Counted from the stretch's first letter, positions 8,462 to 18,104 are shown. The stretch: 64,000 bases of DNA from Reyranella humidisoli (GCF_019039055.1 NZ_JAHOPB010000001.1:3136001-3200000); one strand, 5' to 3'. Numbers and translations: made by a program. Notes: generated by a model from the sequence alone, not told the origin.

Positions 8462-9433
8462 TCAGTCGACCTTCACGCCGGCCTTGTCGATGATGGGCTT
8501 CCATTTGGCGAACTCGGCCTTCTGATAGGCACCGAAGACGTCGGCTTTCATCTGCTCCGGCGTCGGGATGTCCTGCCCGAGGTCCTCGAGCTTGCGGCGG
8601 ATTTCCGGGTCCTGCAGGGCCTTCACGGCAGCGGCATTGATCTTGTCGATGATCTCCTTCGGCGTTCCCTTGGGCGCCCAAAGCCCGTGCCAGATCGCGA
8701 CCTCGATGCCGGGGAAGCCGGCTTCGGCGGTCGTGGGGACGTCGGGCGCGGCCGCCGTGCGCTGCTTGGCTGTCACGGCGTAGACCTTGAGTTTGCCGGC
8801 GCGGATGTGGGGCAGGGAGTTCGACGACTGATCGATCATGACCTGGATCTGGTTGGCGATCAGGTCCTGCACGGCGGGGCCGGTGCCGCGATAGGGCACG
8901 AGCTGGTAGTTGGTGCCGGTGACCGCGAAGAAGGCCAGCGCGCCGATATGCGAGCCGGAGCCGAGGCCCGCGGTACCGCCCGAAATCTTGTCGGCATTGG
9001 CCTTGAGGTAGGCGACCAGCTCCTTCAGGTCCTTGGCCGGCACCTGGTTCGACGTCACGACCAGCAGCGGGTTGGATGGCAGGAGCGCGATCGGCGCCAG
9101 ATCGTTGATCAGGTCGTAGTTCAGGTTCTTGTAGATTGCGCCGTTCACGACGTTGGTGCCGAGATGGCCGATGCCGATCGTGTAGCCGTCGGGTGCGGAG
9201 CGGGCGAGCTTGCCCATGGCGATCGAGCCCGCCGCGCCGGTGACGTTGTCGATGATGATCTGTTGGCCGAGTTCCTTGCCCATGCGCTCGCCGAGGATGC
9301 GGGCCATCACGTCGGTCGGGCCGCCGGCCGCGAAGGGCACGATCAGGTTGATCGGCTTGTTGGGATAGGCCTGGCCGAAGGCCGGGCCGGCGGCAGCCAC
9401 GGCAAGCAAGGCGAGCGCAACTCTACGCAGCAT
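8462..9433 (-). CDS. tripartite tricarboxylate transporter substrate-binding protein (Bug family)
   Basis: A 323-residue periplasmic receptor of the Bug/TctC family. A Sec signal peptide covers about residues 1-21 (MLRRVALALLAVAAAG, cleavage after AFGQA or nearby). It is followed by the family start YPNKPINLIVPFAAGGPTD and the second ligand loop VPYRGTGPA. Such proteins bind carboxylates, but many are orphans without TctA/TctB membrane genes, and none are seen here. It is the last gene of the atu-like operon, 43 bases after the biotin carboxylase gene, which suggests uptake of an acid fed into that pathway. A good GGAGGAA ribosome site precedes the ATG. Confidence 0.93.
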   Translation of the reverse strand: MLRRVALALLAVAAAGPAFGQAYPNKPINLIVPFAAGGPTDVMARILGERMGKELGQQIIIDNVTGAAGSIAMGKLARSAPDGYTIGIGHLGTNVVNGAIYKNLNYDLINDLAPIALLPSNPLLVVTSNQVPAKDLKELVAYLKANADKISGGTAGLGSGSHIGALAFFAVTGTNYQLVPYRGTGPAVQDLIANQIQVMIDQSSNSLPHIRAGKLKVYAVTAKQRTAAAPDVPTTAEAGFPGIEVAIWHGLWAPKGTPKEIIDKINAAAVKALQDPEIRRKLEDLGQDIPTPEQMKADVFGAYQKAEFAKWKPIIDKAGVKVD

Positions 9434-9476
9434 GGCAATTCCTCCCTGGACTTCTCTTGTTGGGAGGAGCCTAGCG

Positions 9477-11336
9477 TCAACTGGCGGCGGGCTCCATCGT
9501 CACCAGCACGGTCCGGTTGGAAACCTGCTGGCCCTCCTGGACGGAGACGGCCTCGATCCGGGCATCCAGGGCGGCCTTGAGCTGGTGCTGGATCTTCATG
9601 GCTTCGAGGACGATCAGTGTCTGGCCGCGTAAGACCTTGTCGCCCGGCATAACCTTGATCGCGACGATGCGTCCGTCCATCGGTGCCCGCAACTTGCCGT
9701 CGCTGCCGGCGGCGGCGGCCTCGGGCGGGGCGTAGGTGCGGTCGGTGAAGCGCACCGTGAGGGCCTCGAGGTCGAGCACGATGTCGCTTCCGTCGATATG
9801 GAAGGGGACGTCGGGCGTTTCGGCCTCCCGGACCTGCAGCAGGCGCTCCGTGCCGCCGGCGGCGAGCCGGATCGGCGTCGGCTCGGGGTTGGAGTTGCGC
9901 CAGCCCCGCATCGACGGCGGATACTGCGCGGCCGAAGCCTGCCACAGCAGATGGGCCGCGGCGGTCCAATGGGCATCGCCGATCTCGGGTGCGGGAAACT
10001 GGTGCTTTGTTAGAAACGCCGTCGTGGCCTCGCCGGCCGCGAAGTCGGGATGCTCGAGCAGGCGAATCAGGAAGTGCCGGTTGGTCGTCGGTCCCAGCAC
10101 GACCGTCTCGGCGAGTGCCCGGATCAGCCGCACCCGCGCTTCCTCGCGCGTCGCGCCATGGGCGATCACCTTGGCGATCATTGGGTCGTAGTAGGGCGAG
10201 ATGGCGAGCCCGTCCTTCATGCCGTGGTCGATTCGCACACCGGGACCGGTTGCGGGCCGCCACACGTCGATGCGGCCGGTCTGCGGCAGGAAGCCGGCAT
10301 AGGCATCCTCGGCGTAGAGCCGGACCTCGATCGCGTGTCCGTTGAAACTCACCTGCTCCTGCGTGAGCGGCAGCTTCTCGCCGCGCGCGACGCGGAGTTG
10401 CCATTCGACGAGGTCGAGACCGGTGATGGCCTCCGTCACGGGATGCTCGACCTGCAGGCGGGTGTTCATCTCCAGGAAGTAGAAGGCGCCGTCGGCGCCC
10501 AGCAGGAACTCGACCGTGCCGGCGCCGCGATAGAAGATAGCCCGGGCGGCCGCGACGGCGGCCTCGCCCATGCGCGCCCGCAATCCCGGGTCGACGGCGG
10601 GCGAGGGCGCCTCCTCGATCACCTTCTGGTGGCGGCGCTGCACCGAGCAGTCGCGCTCGCCGAGATGGATGACGTTGCCGTGGGCATCGGCAAAGACCTG
10701 GATCTCGACATGCCGCGCATCGATCACGGCCTTTTCGAGGATCAATTCGCCCGAGCCGAAGGCGCTCTCCGCCTCGGTCCGCGCCGTCCGGATGGCCTCC
10801 AGGAGGTCGCCGTCGCGCTCGACCAGCCGCATACCGCGTCCACCACCGCCGGCTGCGGCCTTCACCATGACGGGCAGGCCGATCTTGCGCGCCTCGGCTT
10901 CGAGGTTGGCGTCGCTCTGGTCGGCGCCCTGATAGCCCGGCACGCAGGGCACGCCGGCATCGATCATGCGTCGCTTGGCAGCCGCCTTGTTGCCCATCGC
11001 GCCGATGGCAGCAGGCGGTGGCCCGATGAAGGTGACGTTCGCGGCCTCGCAGGCCGACGCGAAAGCCTCGTTCTCCGACAGGAAGCCGTAGCCGGGATGG
11101 ATCGCGTCGGCGCCGCTCCTGCGCGCGGCGTCGAGGATGCGATCGATGCTGAGATAGCTCTCGCCGACGGGCGGTGGCCCGATGCGCACCGCCTCGTCGG
11201 CGAAGGCGACGTACGGAGCATCCTTGTCGGCGTCGGAGTAGACCGCGACGGTACGGTAGCCCATTGCCCTGGCCGTACGCATCACGCGCCAGGCGATCTC
11301 GCCGCGATTGGCGACCAGGACCTTGCTGAAGTTCAT
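9477..11336 (-). CDS. atuF: acyl-CoA carboxylase biotin-containing alpha subunit (AtuF-like, geranyl-CoA carboxylase type)
   Basis: A 619-residue biotin carboxylase/carrier subunit. Order of domains: biotin carboxylase N-domain (VLVANRGEIAWRV, residues 5-17), ATP-grasp with the glycine-rich KAAAGGGGRGM loop, biotin carboxylase C-domain to about 445, a linker domain, and a C-terminal biotinyl domain with the biotin Lys in EAMKI. The start is the ATG at 11336, overlapping the upstream crotonase stop by one base (TGATG), so translation is coupled. It pairs with the carboxyltransferase of the same operon. It is somewhat short for the family (about 660). The gene order fits geranyl-CoA carboxylase; methylcrotonyl-CoA carboxylase is the alternative. 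Confidence 0.9.
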   Translation of the reverse strand: MNFSKVLVANRGEIAWRVMRTARAMGYRTVAVYSDADKDAPYVAFADEAVRIGPPPVGESYLSIDRILDAARRSGADAIHPGYGFLSENEAFASACEAANVTFIGPPPAAIGAMGNKAAAKRRMIDAGVPCVPGYQGADQSDANLEAEARKIGLPVMVKAAAGGGGRGMRLVERDGDLLEAIRTARTEAESAFGSGELILEKAVIDARHVEIQVFADAHGNVIHLGERDCSVQRRHQKVIEEAPSPAVDPGLRARMGEAAVAAARAIFYRGAGTVEFLLGADGAFYFLEMNTRLQVEHPVTEAITGLDLVEWQLRVARGEKLPLTQEQVSFNGHAIEVRLYAEDAYAGFLPQTGRIDVWRPATGPGVRIDHGMKDGLAISPYYDPMIAKVIAHGATREEARVRLIRALAETVVLGPTTNRHFLIRLLEHPDFAAGEATTAFLTKHQFPAPEIGDAHWTAAAHLLWQASAAQYPPSMRGWRNSNPEPTPIRLAAGGTERLLQVREAETPDVPFHIDGSDIVLDLEALTVRFTDRTYAPPEAAAAGSDGKLRAPMDGRIVAIKVMPGDKVLRGQTLIVLEAMKIQHQLKAALDARIEAVSVQEGQQVSNRTVLVTMEPAAS

Positions 11337-12154
11337 CACTCGACGGCCCAGCGCGGCGGCCGCTTCTCGGCAAAGGCGCGCAGGCCTTCCCCGGCCTCCG
11401 GGCCACGGCGCGCTTCGGCGAATTTGTCGGCGGCGAAGTCGAGCACGTCCGACAGAGGTTCCGTGCCGACCCTCATGACCACCTGCTTGGTGAGCGCATT
11501 GGCGATCGGCGCGCACTTGTCGATCTGCTTCAGCACCTCTTCGAGCTTGGCGTCGAGGGCGGCTGAATCGGGAACGAGATAGTGGGCGATCCCGAGCCTC
11601 AGGGCTTCGGCGCCCTTGAAGCGCGCCGCCGTGAGCGCAAGGTGCCTCGTCTGCGGCACGCCGATGCGCACGGCGACGAAGGGCGCAATCTGGGCCGGCA
11701 CGATGCCGATGGCCGTCTCGCTCATGGCGAAGCCCGCGCCCTCGGTGCAGATGGCCACGTCGGAGACGCAGAGGATGCCGAAGCCGCCCGCGATGGCATA
11801 GCCCTCCACCGCGGCCACCACGACCTGCGGCGTGTTGTTCATCATCTCGAGGAAGGCGCCGAACTGGCGGTTCCAGACCGCGATCGGATCCTTCTCGCCG
11901 GGCTTCGGCTTGTCGGTGAAGCTCTGCTCCATGTTCTTGAGGTCGGCGCCCGCGCAGAAGGTGCCGCCGGCCCCACGCAGGATCACGACCTTGATGTCGC
12001 GTCGGTCGCGCAGGATCGTGAACACCGACTTGAGTTCGCCGATCAGCGTCGGGTTCAGCGCGTTCTTCACCTCGGGCCGGTTCAGCGTCACGTAAAGGCG
12101 CGACCGCTCGCGGCGGAGGATGAGGGCTTCGTACTTGTCGGCGAATTCAGTCAT
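11336..12154 (-). CDS. enoyl-CoA hydratase/isomerase family protein (AtuE-like position)
   Basis: A 272-residue crotonase-fold protein. The oxyanion-hole segment FCAGADL is near residue 72. Of the two hydratase glutamates, the first position reads GGFGIL (Gly instead of Glu), while the second is kept in AMSETAIG. This departs from ordinary short-chain hydratases and suggests an unusual substrate. In atu clusters the gene between the acyl-CoA dehydrogenase and the biotin carboxylase encodes isohexenylglutaconyl-CoA hydratase; a methylglutaconyl-CoA hydratase role is the alternative. Its stop overlaps the next start by one base, and a perfect palindromic repeat lies just upstream. Confidence 0.9.
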   Translation of the reverse strand: MTEFADKYEALILRRERSRLYVTLNRPEVKNALNPTLIGELKSVFTILRDRRDIKVVILRGAGGTFCAGADLKNMEQSFTDKPKPGEKDPIAVWNRQFGAFLEMMNNTPQVVVAAVEGYAIAGGFGILCVSDVAICTEGAGFAMSETAIGIVPAQIAPFVAVRIGVPQTRHLALTAARFKGAEALRLGIAHYLVPDSAALDAKLEEVLKQIDKCAPIANALTKQVVMRVGTEPLSDVLDFAADKFAEARRGPEAGEGLRAFAEKRPPRWAVE

Positions 12155-12166
12155 GACTCAAACTCC

Positions 12167-12239
12167 GTGTCATCCCGAGCGCAGCGAGGGATCCTTGATC
12201 GGCGTCGCTAAGGATCCCTCGCTGCGCTCGGGATGACAC
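12167..12239. repeat. perfect palindromic repeat, 30-bp arms
   Basis: Arms 12167-12196 and 12210-12239 are exact reverse complements around a 13-base loop. The same 30-base arms occur at 14741-14816 with a different 16-base loop. Both copies lie between genes of the atu-like operon and would form very stable hairpins in its mRNA. The core is GTGTCATCCCGAGCGCAGCG. Confidence 0.92.
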
Positions 12240-12250
12240 CATTTTCTTCA

Positions 12251-13411
12251 CTATCGATTCTCCAAGCGGGGCAGCGTGCCCATGTGCTTGGAGATGATCT
12301 GCAGCATCACCTCGTCGGCGCCGCCGCCGATCGAGGCGAGGCGCGAATCGCGGAAGGCGCGGGCCGTCGGCGATTCCCAGAGATAGCCGGCACCGCCCCA
12401 GTATTGCAGGCAGCCGTCGGTGACGAGGCGCACCATGCGGCCGGCCTTGAGCTTGGCCATCGAGGCCAGCATCGTGACGTCGGCGCCGTCGAGATATTCC
12501 TCGCAGGCGCGGTAGCAGAGCGAGCGCACCAGCTCGATCTCGGTGCGCAGCTCGGCCAGCTTGAAATGGATCACCTGGTTGTCGAGCAGGGGGCGGCCGA
12601 ACACCTTGCGTTCGCGCGTGTATTCGATCGTCTGGTCGATCAGCCGCTCCATGCCGACCACGGCACTGATCGCACCCCACAGCCGCTCCTCCTGGAACTG
12701 CTGCATCTGATAGACGAAGCCGAGCCCTTCCTGGCCGATCAGGAAGCGCTGCGGCACCTTCACTTCGTCGAGGAAGATCTGTGCGGTGTCGGAAGAGCGC
12801 ATGCCGAGCTTGTCGAGCTGCTTCACGACCTCGACGCCCTTGGTCTTCATCGGCAGGCAGATAAGCGACTTGTTCTTGTGGATCGGGCCGTCGCCGGTGC
12901 TGGCCAGCAGGCACATCCAGTCGGCCTGCGTGCCGTTGGTGGTCCACATCTTGCCGCCGTTGATCACCCAGTCGCCGCCCACCTTGCGGGCGGTGGTCTT
13001 GATCGAGGCGACGTCGGAGCCGGCACCGACCTCCGAGACGCCGAGGCAGGCGACGTAGTCACCGGCGATGGATGGCGCGAGGAACTCCTTGCGCAGGTCG
13101 TCGCTGCCGTAGCGGGCCAGTGCGGGCGTCGCCATGTCGGTCTGCACCCCGATCGCCATCGGCACGGAGCCGCAATGGATGTGGCCCAGCTCCTCGGCCA
13201 TGACCATGGCGTAGGAATAGTCGAGCCCCATGCCGCCGAACTCGGTGGATTTGTTGATCCCAAGCAATCCGGCATTGCCCAGCTTCTTGAAGACCTCGTG
13301 GGCGGGAAAGATGCCGTCCTCCTCCCACTGGTCGACATGCGGATTGATGTCCCTGTCGATGATCGCCCGCAACGTGCGGCGGATCTCGTCATGTTCCTGT
13401 GTGAACTGCAC
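12251..13411 (-). CDS. atuD: acyl-CoA dehydrogenase (AtuD-like, citronellyl-CoA dehydrogenase type)
   Basis: A 386-residue FAD-dependent acyl-CoA dehydrogenase. The N-terminal helical domain starts MQFTQEHDEIR, the middle domain has the flavin-binding GVSEVGAGSD and WTTNG segments, and the C-terminal domain has RKVFGRPL. At the usual catalytic Glu position (YEGT in medium-chain enzymes) the sequence reads SIGGGADE, so that Glu is absent. A Glu in FQEERLW aligns with the base used by isovaleryl-CoA dehydrogenase. This arrangement suits branched, isoprenoid-type acyl-CoAs. It is tandem with a close paralogue. The AtuD assignment rests on gene order and my recollection of that sequence. Confidence 0.9.
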   Translation of the reverse strand: MQFTQEHDEIRRTLRAIIDRDINPHVDQWEEDGIFPAHEVFKKLGNAGLLGINKSTEFGGMGLDYSYAMVMAEELGHIHCGSVPMAIGVQTDMATPALARYGSDDLRKEFLAPSIAGDYVACLGVSEVGAGSDVASIKTTARKVGGDWVINGGKMWTTNGTQADWMCLLASTGDGPIHKNKSLICLPMKTKGVEVVKQLDKLGMRSSDTAQIFLDEVKVPQRFLIGQEGLGFVYQMQQFQEERLWGAISAVVGMERLIDQTIEYTRERKVFGRPLLDNQVIHFKLAELRTEIELVRSLCYRACEEYLDGADVTMLASMAKLKAGRMVRLVTDGCLQYWGGAGYLWESPTARAFRDSRLASIGGGADEVMLQIISKHMGTLPRLENR

Positions 13412-13434
13412 AGATTAACTCCTCTTTGAACTCT

Positions 13435-13519
13435 TCTCCCCCGCTAGGGGGAGAGGTTGGGTGAGGGGGCTACGCACCGACTCACCCCCTCACCTAGCCT
13501 CTCCCCCTAGCGGGGGAGA
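13435..13519. repeat. inverted repeat, 35-bp arms (CTCTCCCCCTAGC family)
   Basis: Arms 13435-13469 and 13485-13519 are reverse complements at 33 of 35 positions, with a 15-base loop. Each arm itself contains a smaller palindrome around CCCCGCTAGGGG. A related element lies at 24691-24790. It separates the two paralogous acyl-CoA dehydrogenase genes. Confidence 0.88.
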
Positions 13520-13539
13520 GGAACATGATTTCGTGTTCA

Positions 13540-14700
<1,161 letters not shown>

Positions 14701-14740
14701 TTGGACGACTCCTTGCGCACAGTCATGCGATCCGCTTCCC

Positions 14741-14816
14741 GTGTCATCCCGAGCGCAGCGAGGGATCCTTGTCGGGCGGCGTTGGTAAGGATCCCTCGCT
14801 GCGCTCGGGATGACAC
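14741..14816. repeat. perfect palindromic repeat, 30-bp arms
   Basis: Arms 14741-14770 and 14787-14816 are exact reverse complements and identical to the arms at 12167-12239; only the loop differs (16 bases here). The position is between the carboxyltransferase stop and the paralogous acyl-CoA dehydrogenase start on the same strand. Confidence 0.92.
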
Positions 14817-14837
14817 GGATGCTGCTGCGCTCATCGC

Positions 14838-16454
14838 TTACATCCTCGCCACGCCGAAGGTGATGGGATTGAGCGGCCGCACCATCGATTCACGGGCGAT
14901 CGAGAGCGTGAAGGCGAGGACTCTCCGCGTATCTCGCGGGTCGATGATGCCGTCGTCCCACAGATGGGCGGTGCCGTAGAGCGCCGTCGACTCGCGCTCG
15001 AACTGATCGACGATGCCCTTGAACATCTTGTCGATCTGCTCGTGAGGCGGCTCCTTGCCCTCGCGCAGGAACTTCTGCTCGGTCACGGTCTTCATGACGC
15101 CGGCCGCCTGCTCGCCGCCCATCACCGCGGTGCGGCTGTTGGGCCAGGCGAAGATGAAGCGCGGATCGTAGGCGCGGCCGCACATGCCGTAGTTGCCGGC
15201 GCCGAAGCTGCCGCCGATCACGATGGTGATCTGCGGCACGGTCGCGTTGGCCACCGCCTGGATCATCTTGGAGCCGTGCTTGACGATGCCGCCGCGCTCG
15301 CTCTCGGTGCCCACCATGTAGCCCGTCGTGTTCTGCAGGTAGACGATGGGCGTGCCCTGCTGGCAGCAGAGTTGGATGAACTGGGCGGCCTTCACGGCGC
15401 CCTTGGTGGTGATCGGGCCGTTATTGCCGATCAGCGCCACCGGTTCGCCCTCGATGGCGGCCCAGCCACAGATCGTCTGCTGGTCGAACAGCGCCTTGAA
15501 TTCGAGGAAGTCCGAGCCGTCGACCAGGCGCGCGATCACCTCGCGCACGTCGTAGGGCTCCTTGTGCGACGGCGGGACGACGCCGCACAGATCCTCGACG
15601 TCGTAGAGCGGTTCCTTGAACGGCCGCGCCGCGCGCGACGGCAACTTGTCGTTCCAGTGCCACTTGGCGATCACGTCGCGGGCCATCCGGATGCCGTCGG
15701 CATCGTTCTCGGCCATCCATTCGGCGACGCCCGAGACGGTGGCGTGCATCTCCGCGCCACCCAGCTCTTCGTCGGTCGCGATCTCGCCGGTCGCGGCCTT
15801 CAGCAGCGGCGGCCCGGCCAGGAACACCTTGGCCTGGTTGCGCACCATGATGACGTAGTCGGAGAGGCCGGGCAGGTAGGCGCCGCCCGCCGTCGAGGAG
15901 CCGTGCACGACGGTGACCTGCGGGATGCCGCGCGCCGACATGCGAGCCTGGTTGGCGAAGCCGCGGCCGCCGGGCACGAAGATCTCGGCCTGGTAGAGGA
16001 GGTTGGCGCCGCCGGACTCGACCAGGTTCACGACCGGCAGTTTGTTCTCCATCACGATCTGCTGGACGCGCTGGCCCTTGCGCTGTCCGGAGGGGGCAAC
16101 CGTGCCGCCCTTGATGGCGCTGTTCGAGGCCGAGACGACACAGCGCACGCCCTCAACGTACCCGATGCCCGCGACCGAGCCGCCACCGGCGCTCGACCCG
16201 TCCTTGTCGTCGTGCATGCGATAGCCGGCGAGCGGCATCAATTCGAGGAAAGGCGCGCCGCGATCGAGCAGCAGTGCGATGCGCTCGCGCGGCATCAACT
16301 GTTTGCGCTTGGCAAAGCGTTCGCGCGACTTCTCGGTCGCCGCCTGCACGCTCGCCTCGGCATCGCGGAACTCCGCGATGGCGGCCAGCATGCGTTCGCG
16401 GTTCTTCCTGAATTCGTCGCTGTTGCGATCGACCTGGCTTTCGAGGATGGGCAT
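14838..16454 (-). CDS. atuC: acyl-CoA carboxylase carboxyltransferase (beta) subunit, geranyl-CoA carboxylase-like (AtuC)
   Basis: A 538-residue carboxyltransferase with two crotonase-like halves, partner of the biotin subunit in the same operon. The CoA-binding VESGGANLLYQ and SSTAGGAYLPG segments are in the first half and GGSFGAGNYGMCGRAYDPRF in the second. Where methylcrotonyl-CoA carboxylases read HFGRIFxNQ, this protein reads GGRGFANQ. The Phe that blocks long substrates is therefore Gly, the substitution described for geranyl-CoA carboxylase. The alignment is by eye. The gene follows the SDR by seven bases. The expected reaction is ATP/bicarbonate-dependent carboxylation of a beta-methyl enoyl-CoA such as cis-geranyl-CoA. 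Confidence 0.92.
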   Translation of the reverse strand: MPILESQVDRNSDEFRKNRERMLAAIAEFRDAEASVQAATEKSRERFAKRKQLMPRERIALLLDRGAPFLELMPLAGYRMHDDKDGSSAGGGSVAGIGYVEGVRCVVSASNSAIKGGTVAPSGQRKGQRVQQIVMENKLPVVNLVESGGANLLYQAEIFVPGGRGFANQARMSARGIPQVTVVHGSSTAGGAYLPGLSDYVIMVRNQAKVFLAGPPLLKAATGEIATDEELGGAEMHATVSGVAEWMAENDADGIRMARDVIAKWHWNDKLPSRAARPFKEPLYDVEDLCGVVPPSHKEPYDVREVIARLVDGSDFLEFKALFDQQTICGWAAIEGEPVALIGNNGPITTKGAVKAAQFIQLCCQQGTPIVYLQNTTGYMVGTESERGGIVKHGSKMIQAVANATVPQITIVIGGSFGAGNYGMCGRAYDPRFIFAWPNSRTAVMGGEQAAGVMKTVTEQKFLREGKEPPHEQIDKMFKGIVDQFERESTALYGTAHLWDDGIIDPRDTRRVLAFTLSIARESMVRPLNPITFGVARM

Positions 16455-16461
16455 GTCGTTC

Positions 16462-17325
16462 TCAGCCGCCCAGCACTTTGGGTGTCTTGGCGAGATGGAA
16501 GCCGTTGAAGGCTTTCGACTTGTCGGTCGCCGGCAGGTCGACCGAGCGGTTGGCCAGCGGCACGCCGCCGTCGATGCGCAGTTCGGTCCCGGTCATGTAG
16601 GCCGAGGCATCGCTCAGCAGGAAGCAGACGGCGGCGGAGATCTCGCTCTCGGTGCCCAGCCGGCCCAGTGGGCAATAGCCCCTGAGCTTGGGGATCTGTT
16701 CCTTGAAGTCGCCGGTGTAGGTGTCCATGCCCGATGAGGCGATCCAGCCCGGCGCAACGGAGTTCACGCGCACGCCCGCCACGGCCCATTCGTAGGCCAG
16801 GGTCATGGTGAGATTGGCCATGCCGGCCCGCGCGGCGCCCGTATGCACCATGTTGGGGAAGCCGTTGCGATAGTCGGCCGTCATGTTGACGATGGAGCCG
16901 CCGTGGTTCTGCATCGATTGCGTGAAGACCTCGCGGCTCACGATGAAGCCGCCCGTCAGGTTGTTGCGCACCACGACGTCGAAACCCTTGGCGCTGAGCG
17001 AGGCGGCGGGCGAGGGGAACTGGCCGCCGGCATTGTTGAACAGGCCGTGGATGCGGCCGTTCCTCGCCACGATGGCGGCGACCGCTTCCTTGACCTGCGC
17101 TTCCTCGCGGATGTCGAAGATGTGCGTCTCGCAGGTGCCGCCGGCCGCTTCGATCTCGGCCTTCACCGTATCGAGCTTCTCCTGCCTGCGGCCGGTGATG
17201 ACGGCGTGCGCCCCAAGCGCCGCGACCTCGTGCGCCGTGCAGCGCCCGATGCCGCTGCCGCCGCCGGTCACGACGATGGTCTGGCCTTCAAACAATCCCG
17301 GTTTGAAGACCGAGCGATACGTCAT
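16462..17325 (-). CDS. SDR family oxidoreductase, trans-2-enoyl-CoA reductase (PECR)-like
   Basis: A 287-residue short-chain dehydrogenase, first gene of the atu-like operon. The cofactor motif TGGGSGIG is at residues 20-27 and NNAGGQFPSP in the middle. The YxxxK site is replaced by HTGAARAG: both catalytic Tyr and Lys are absent. The same H-x-GAARAG signature is found in peroxisomal trans-2-enoyl-CoA reductase, which acts on phytenoyl-type and straight enoyl-CoAs. An enoyl-CoA reductase role on an isoprenoid chain is therefore inferred. The position matches AtuB in Pseudomonas clusters. A MerR-type palindrome lies 35 bases upstream of the ATG at 17325. Confidence 0.9.
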   Translation of the reverse strand: MTYRSVFKPGLFEGQTIVVTGGGSGIGRCTAHEVAALGAHAVITGRRQEKLDTVKAEIEAAGGTCETHIFDIREEAQVKEAVAAIVARNGRIHGLFNNAGGQFPSPAASLSAKGFDVVVRNNLTGGFIVSREVFTQSMQNHGGSIVNMTADYRNGFPNMVHTGAARAGMANLTMTLAYEWAVAGVRVNSVAPGWIASSGMDTYTGDFKEQIPKLRGYCPLGRLGTESEISAAVCFLLSDASAYMTGTELRIDGGVPLANRSVDLPATDKSKAFNGFHLAKTPKVLGG

Positions 17326-17359
17326 GTTCCCTCCGATGAATGGCCGTTTACCGGCCTAT

Positions 17360-17381
17360 TTGACGTTTACGTAAAGGTCAA
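17360..17381. promoter_or_regulatory. MerR/LiuR-type operator, divergent promoter of atu-like operon and SCP2 gene
   Basis: TTGACGTTTACGTAAAGGTCAA differs at one base from the perfect palindrome found at 33076-33097 in front of the MerR gene. It sits midway between the SDR start (17325) and the SCP2 gene start (17422), so it can control both directions. Binding is inferred from the match and location. Confidence 0.75.
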
Positions 17382-17421
17382 GTAAGCCCCCCAGACCATT
17401 GCCGACTGGAGGAACTCGTCC

Positions 17422-17718
17422 ATGACCTTGCAGGAAATCACCGCGAAAATGAAGGAAGGCTCTTCGACCAAGTCGGCCTTCGGAAACAGCGTCAAGTTCG
17501 CCACCGATCAGGGTGTCGTTCACATCGACGGCAACCAGACCCCGCCCGACGTCACCAACGACGACAAGGCAGCGGACTGCACCATCAAGATGGATTTCAG
17601 CGACTTCGCCGACCTGATCGGCGGCAAGCTGGACGGCATGACCGCGTTCATGACCGGCAAGCTCAAGATCGAAGGCGACATGGGCGTCGCCATGAAGCTG
17701 CAGAGCATTTTGCGTTAA
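17422..17718 (+). CDS. SCP2 sterol-binding domain-containing protein
   Basis: A 98-residue protein consisting only of an SCP2 domain, a hydrophobic-pocket lipid or acyl-CoA carrier. The family pattern is seen in DDKAADCTIKMDFSDFADLIGGKLD and the C-terminal AFMTGKLKIEGDMGVAMKL segment. There is no signal peptide, so it is cytoplasmic. GGAGGA precedes the ATG by about eight bases. It is divergent from the atu-like operon and shares its operator, so it may carry the long isoprenoid acyl-CoA substrates. A strong terminator hairpin follows. Confidence 0.93.
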   Translation: MTLQEITAKMKEGSSTKSAFGNSVKFATDQGVVHIDGNQTPPDVTNDDKAADCTIKMDFSDFADLIGGKLDGMTAFMTGKLKIEGDMGVAMKLQSILR

Positions 17719-17743
17719 GCGCAAAGCGCTGTGCGACACTAAC

Positions 17744-17766
17744 AAGGGCCCCTTCACGGGGCCCTT
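17744..17766 (+). terminator. rho-independent terminator after SCP2 gene
   Basis: Arms AAGGGCCCC (17744-17752) and GGGGCCCTT (17758-17766) pair perfectly over a five-base loop and are followed by a short T-rich stretch. It lies between convergent genes. Confidence 0.8.
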
Positions 17767-17779
17767 TCTCTGTCTGCGG

Positions 17780-18004
17780 TCAATAGTTGCTCAACGGGCC
17801 ATGCGGTCGGTCGAAGAATTCGATGATGCAGAACCCTTCGTCGATTGATTCGAACAAGGTGCGGTAGCGTTCCTCGCTTTCCGCAAGCGCTTCCTCGGCT
17901 TCACGCAGACGTGCCGCGTGGCCGTCTCGCGCCTTGAGGCGAGCATTCTCGGCTTCGAGGGTCTTCAGTCGCTCGACGAGGTGGTGGACCTCCTCAGGTG
18001 TCAC
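17780..18004 (-). pseudogene. truncated N-terminus of a PAS-domain sensor protein
   Basis: A 74-residue open frame from a GTG start. Residues 1-45 look like a leucine-rich coiled coil (HLVERLKTLEAENARLK). Residues 45-74 read SEERYRTLFESIDEGFCIIEFF..PHGPLSNY, the first strand-and-helix part of a PAS domain common in alphaproteobacterial hybrid histidine kinases. In those proteins the sequence continues through a full PAS core and kinase; here a TGA stops it, and the DNA beyond is the terminator of the SCP2 gene. I infer a decayed or recombined remnant. A functional short protein cannot be excluded. Confidence 0.6.
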
Positions 18005-18104
18005 GAACTATCCACTGATAGGAGAAGCGACCATCGTCTCGTTCTTTGCGACCGGCGGGAGAGACCGCATCACAACGTCGGAATCATGACAATGTTTCGA
18101 TAAG

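Noticed and set aside
12167..12239. Read as a rho-independent terminator
   Set aside because: No T-run follows on either strand, it lies inside a co-directional operon, and the same arms recur at 14741; a dispersed repeat fits better.
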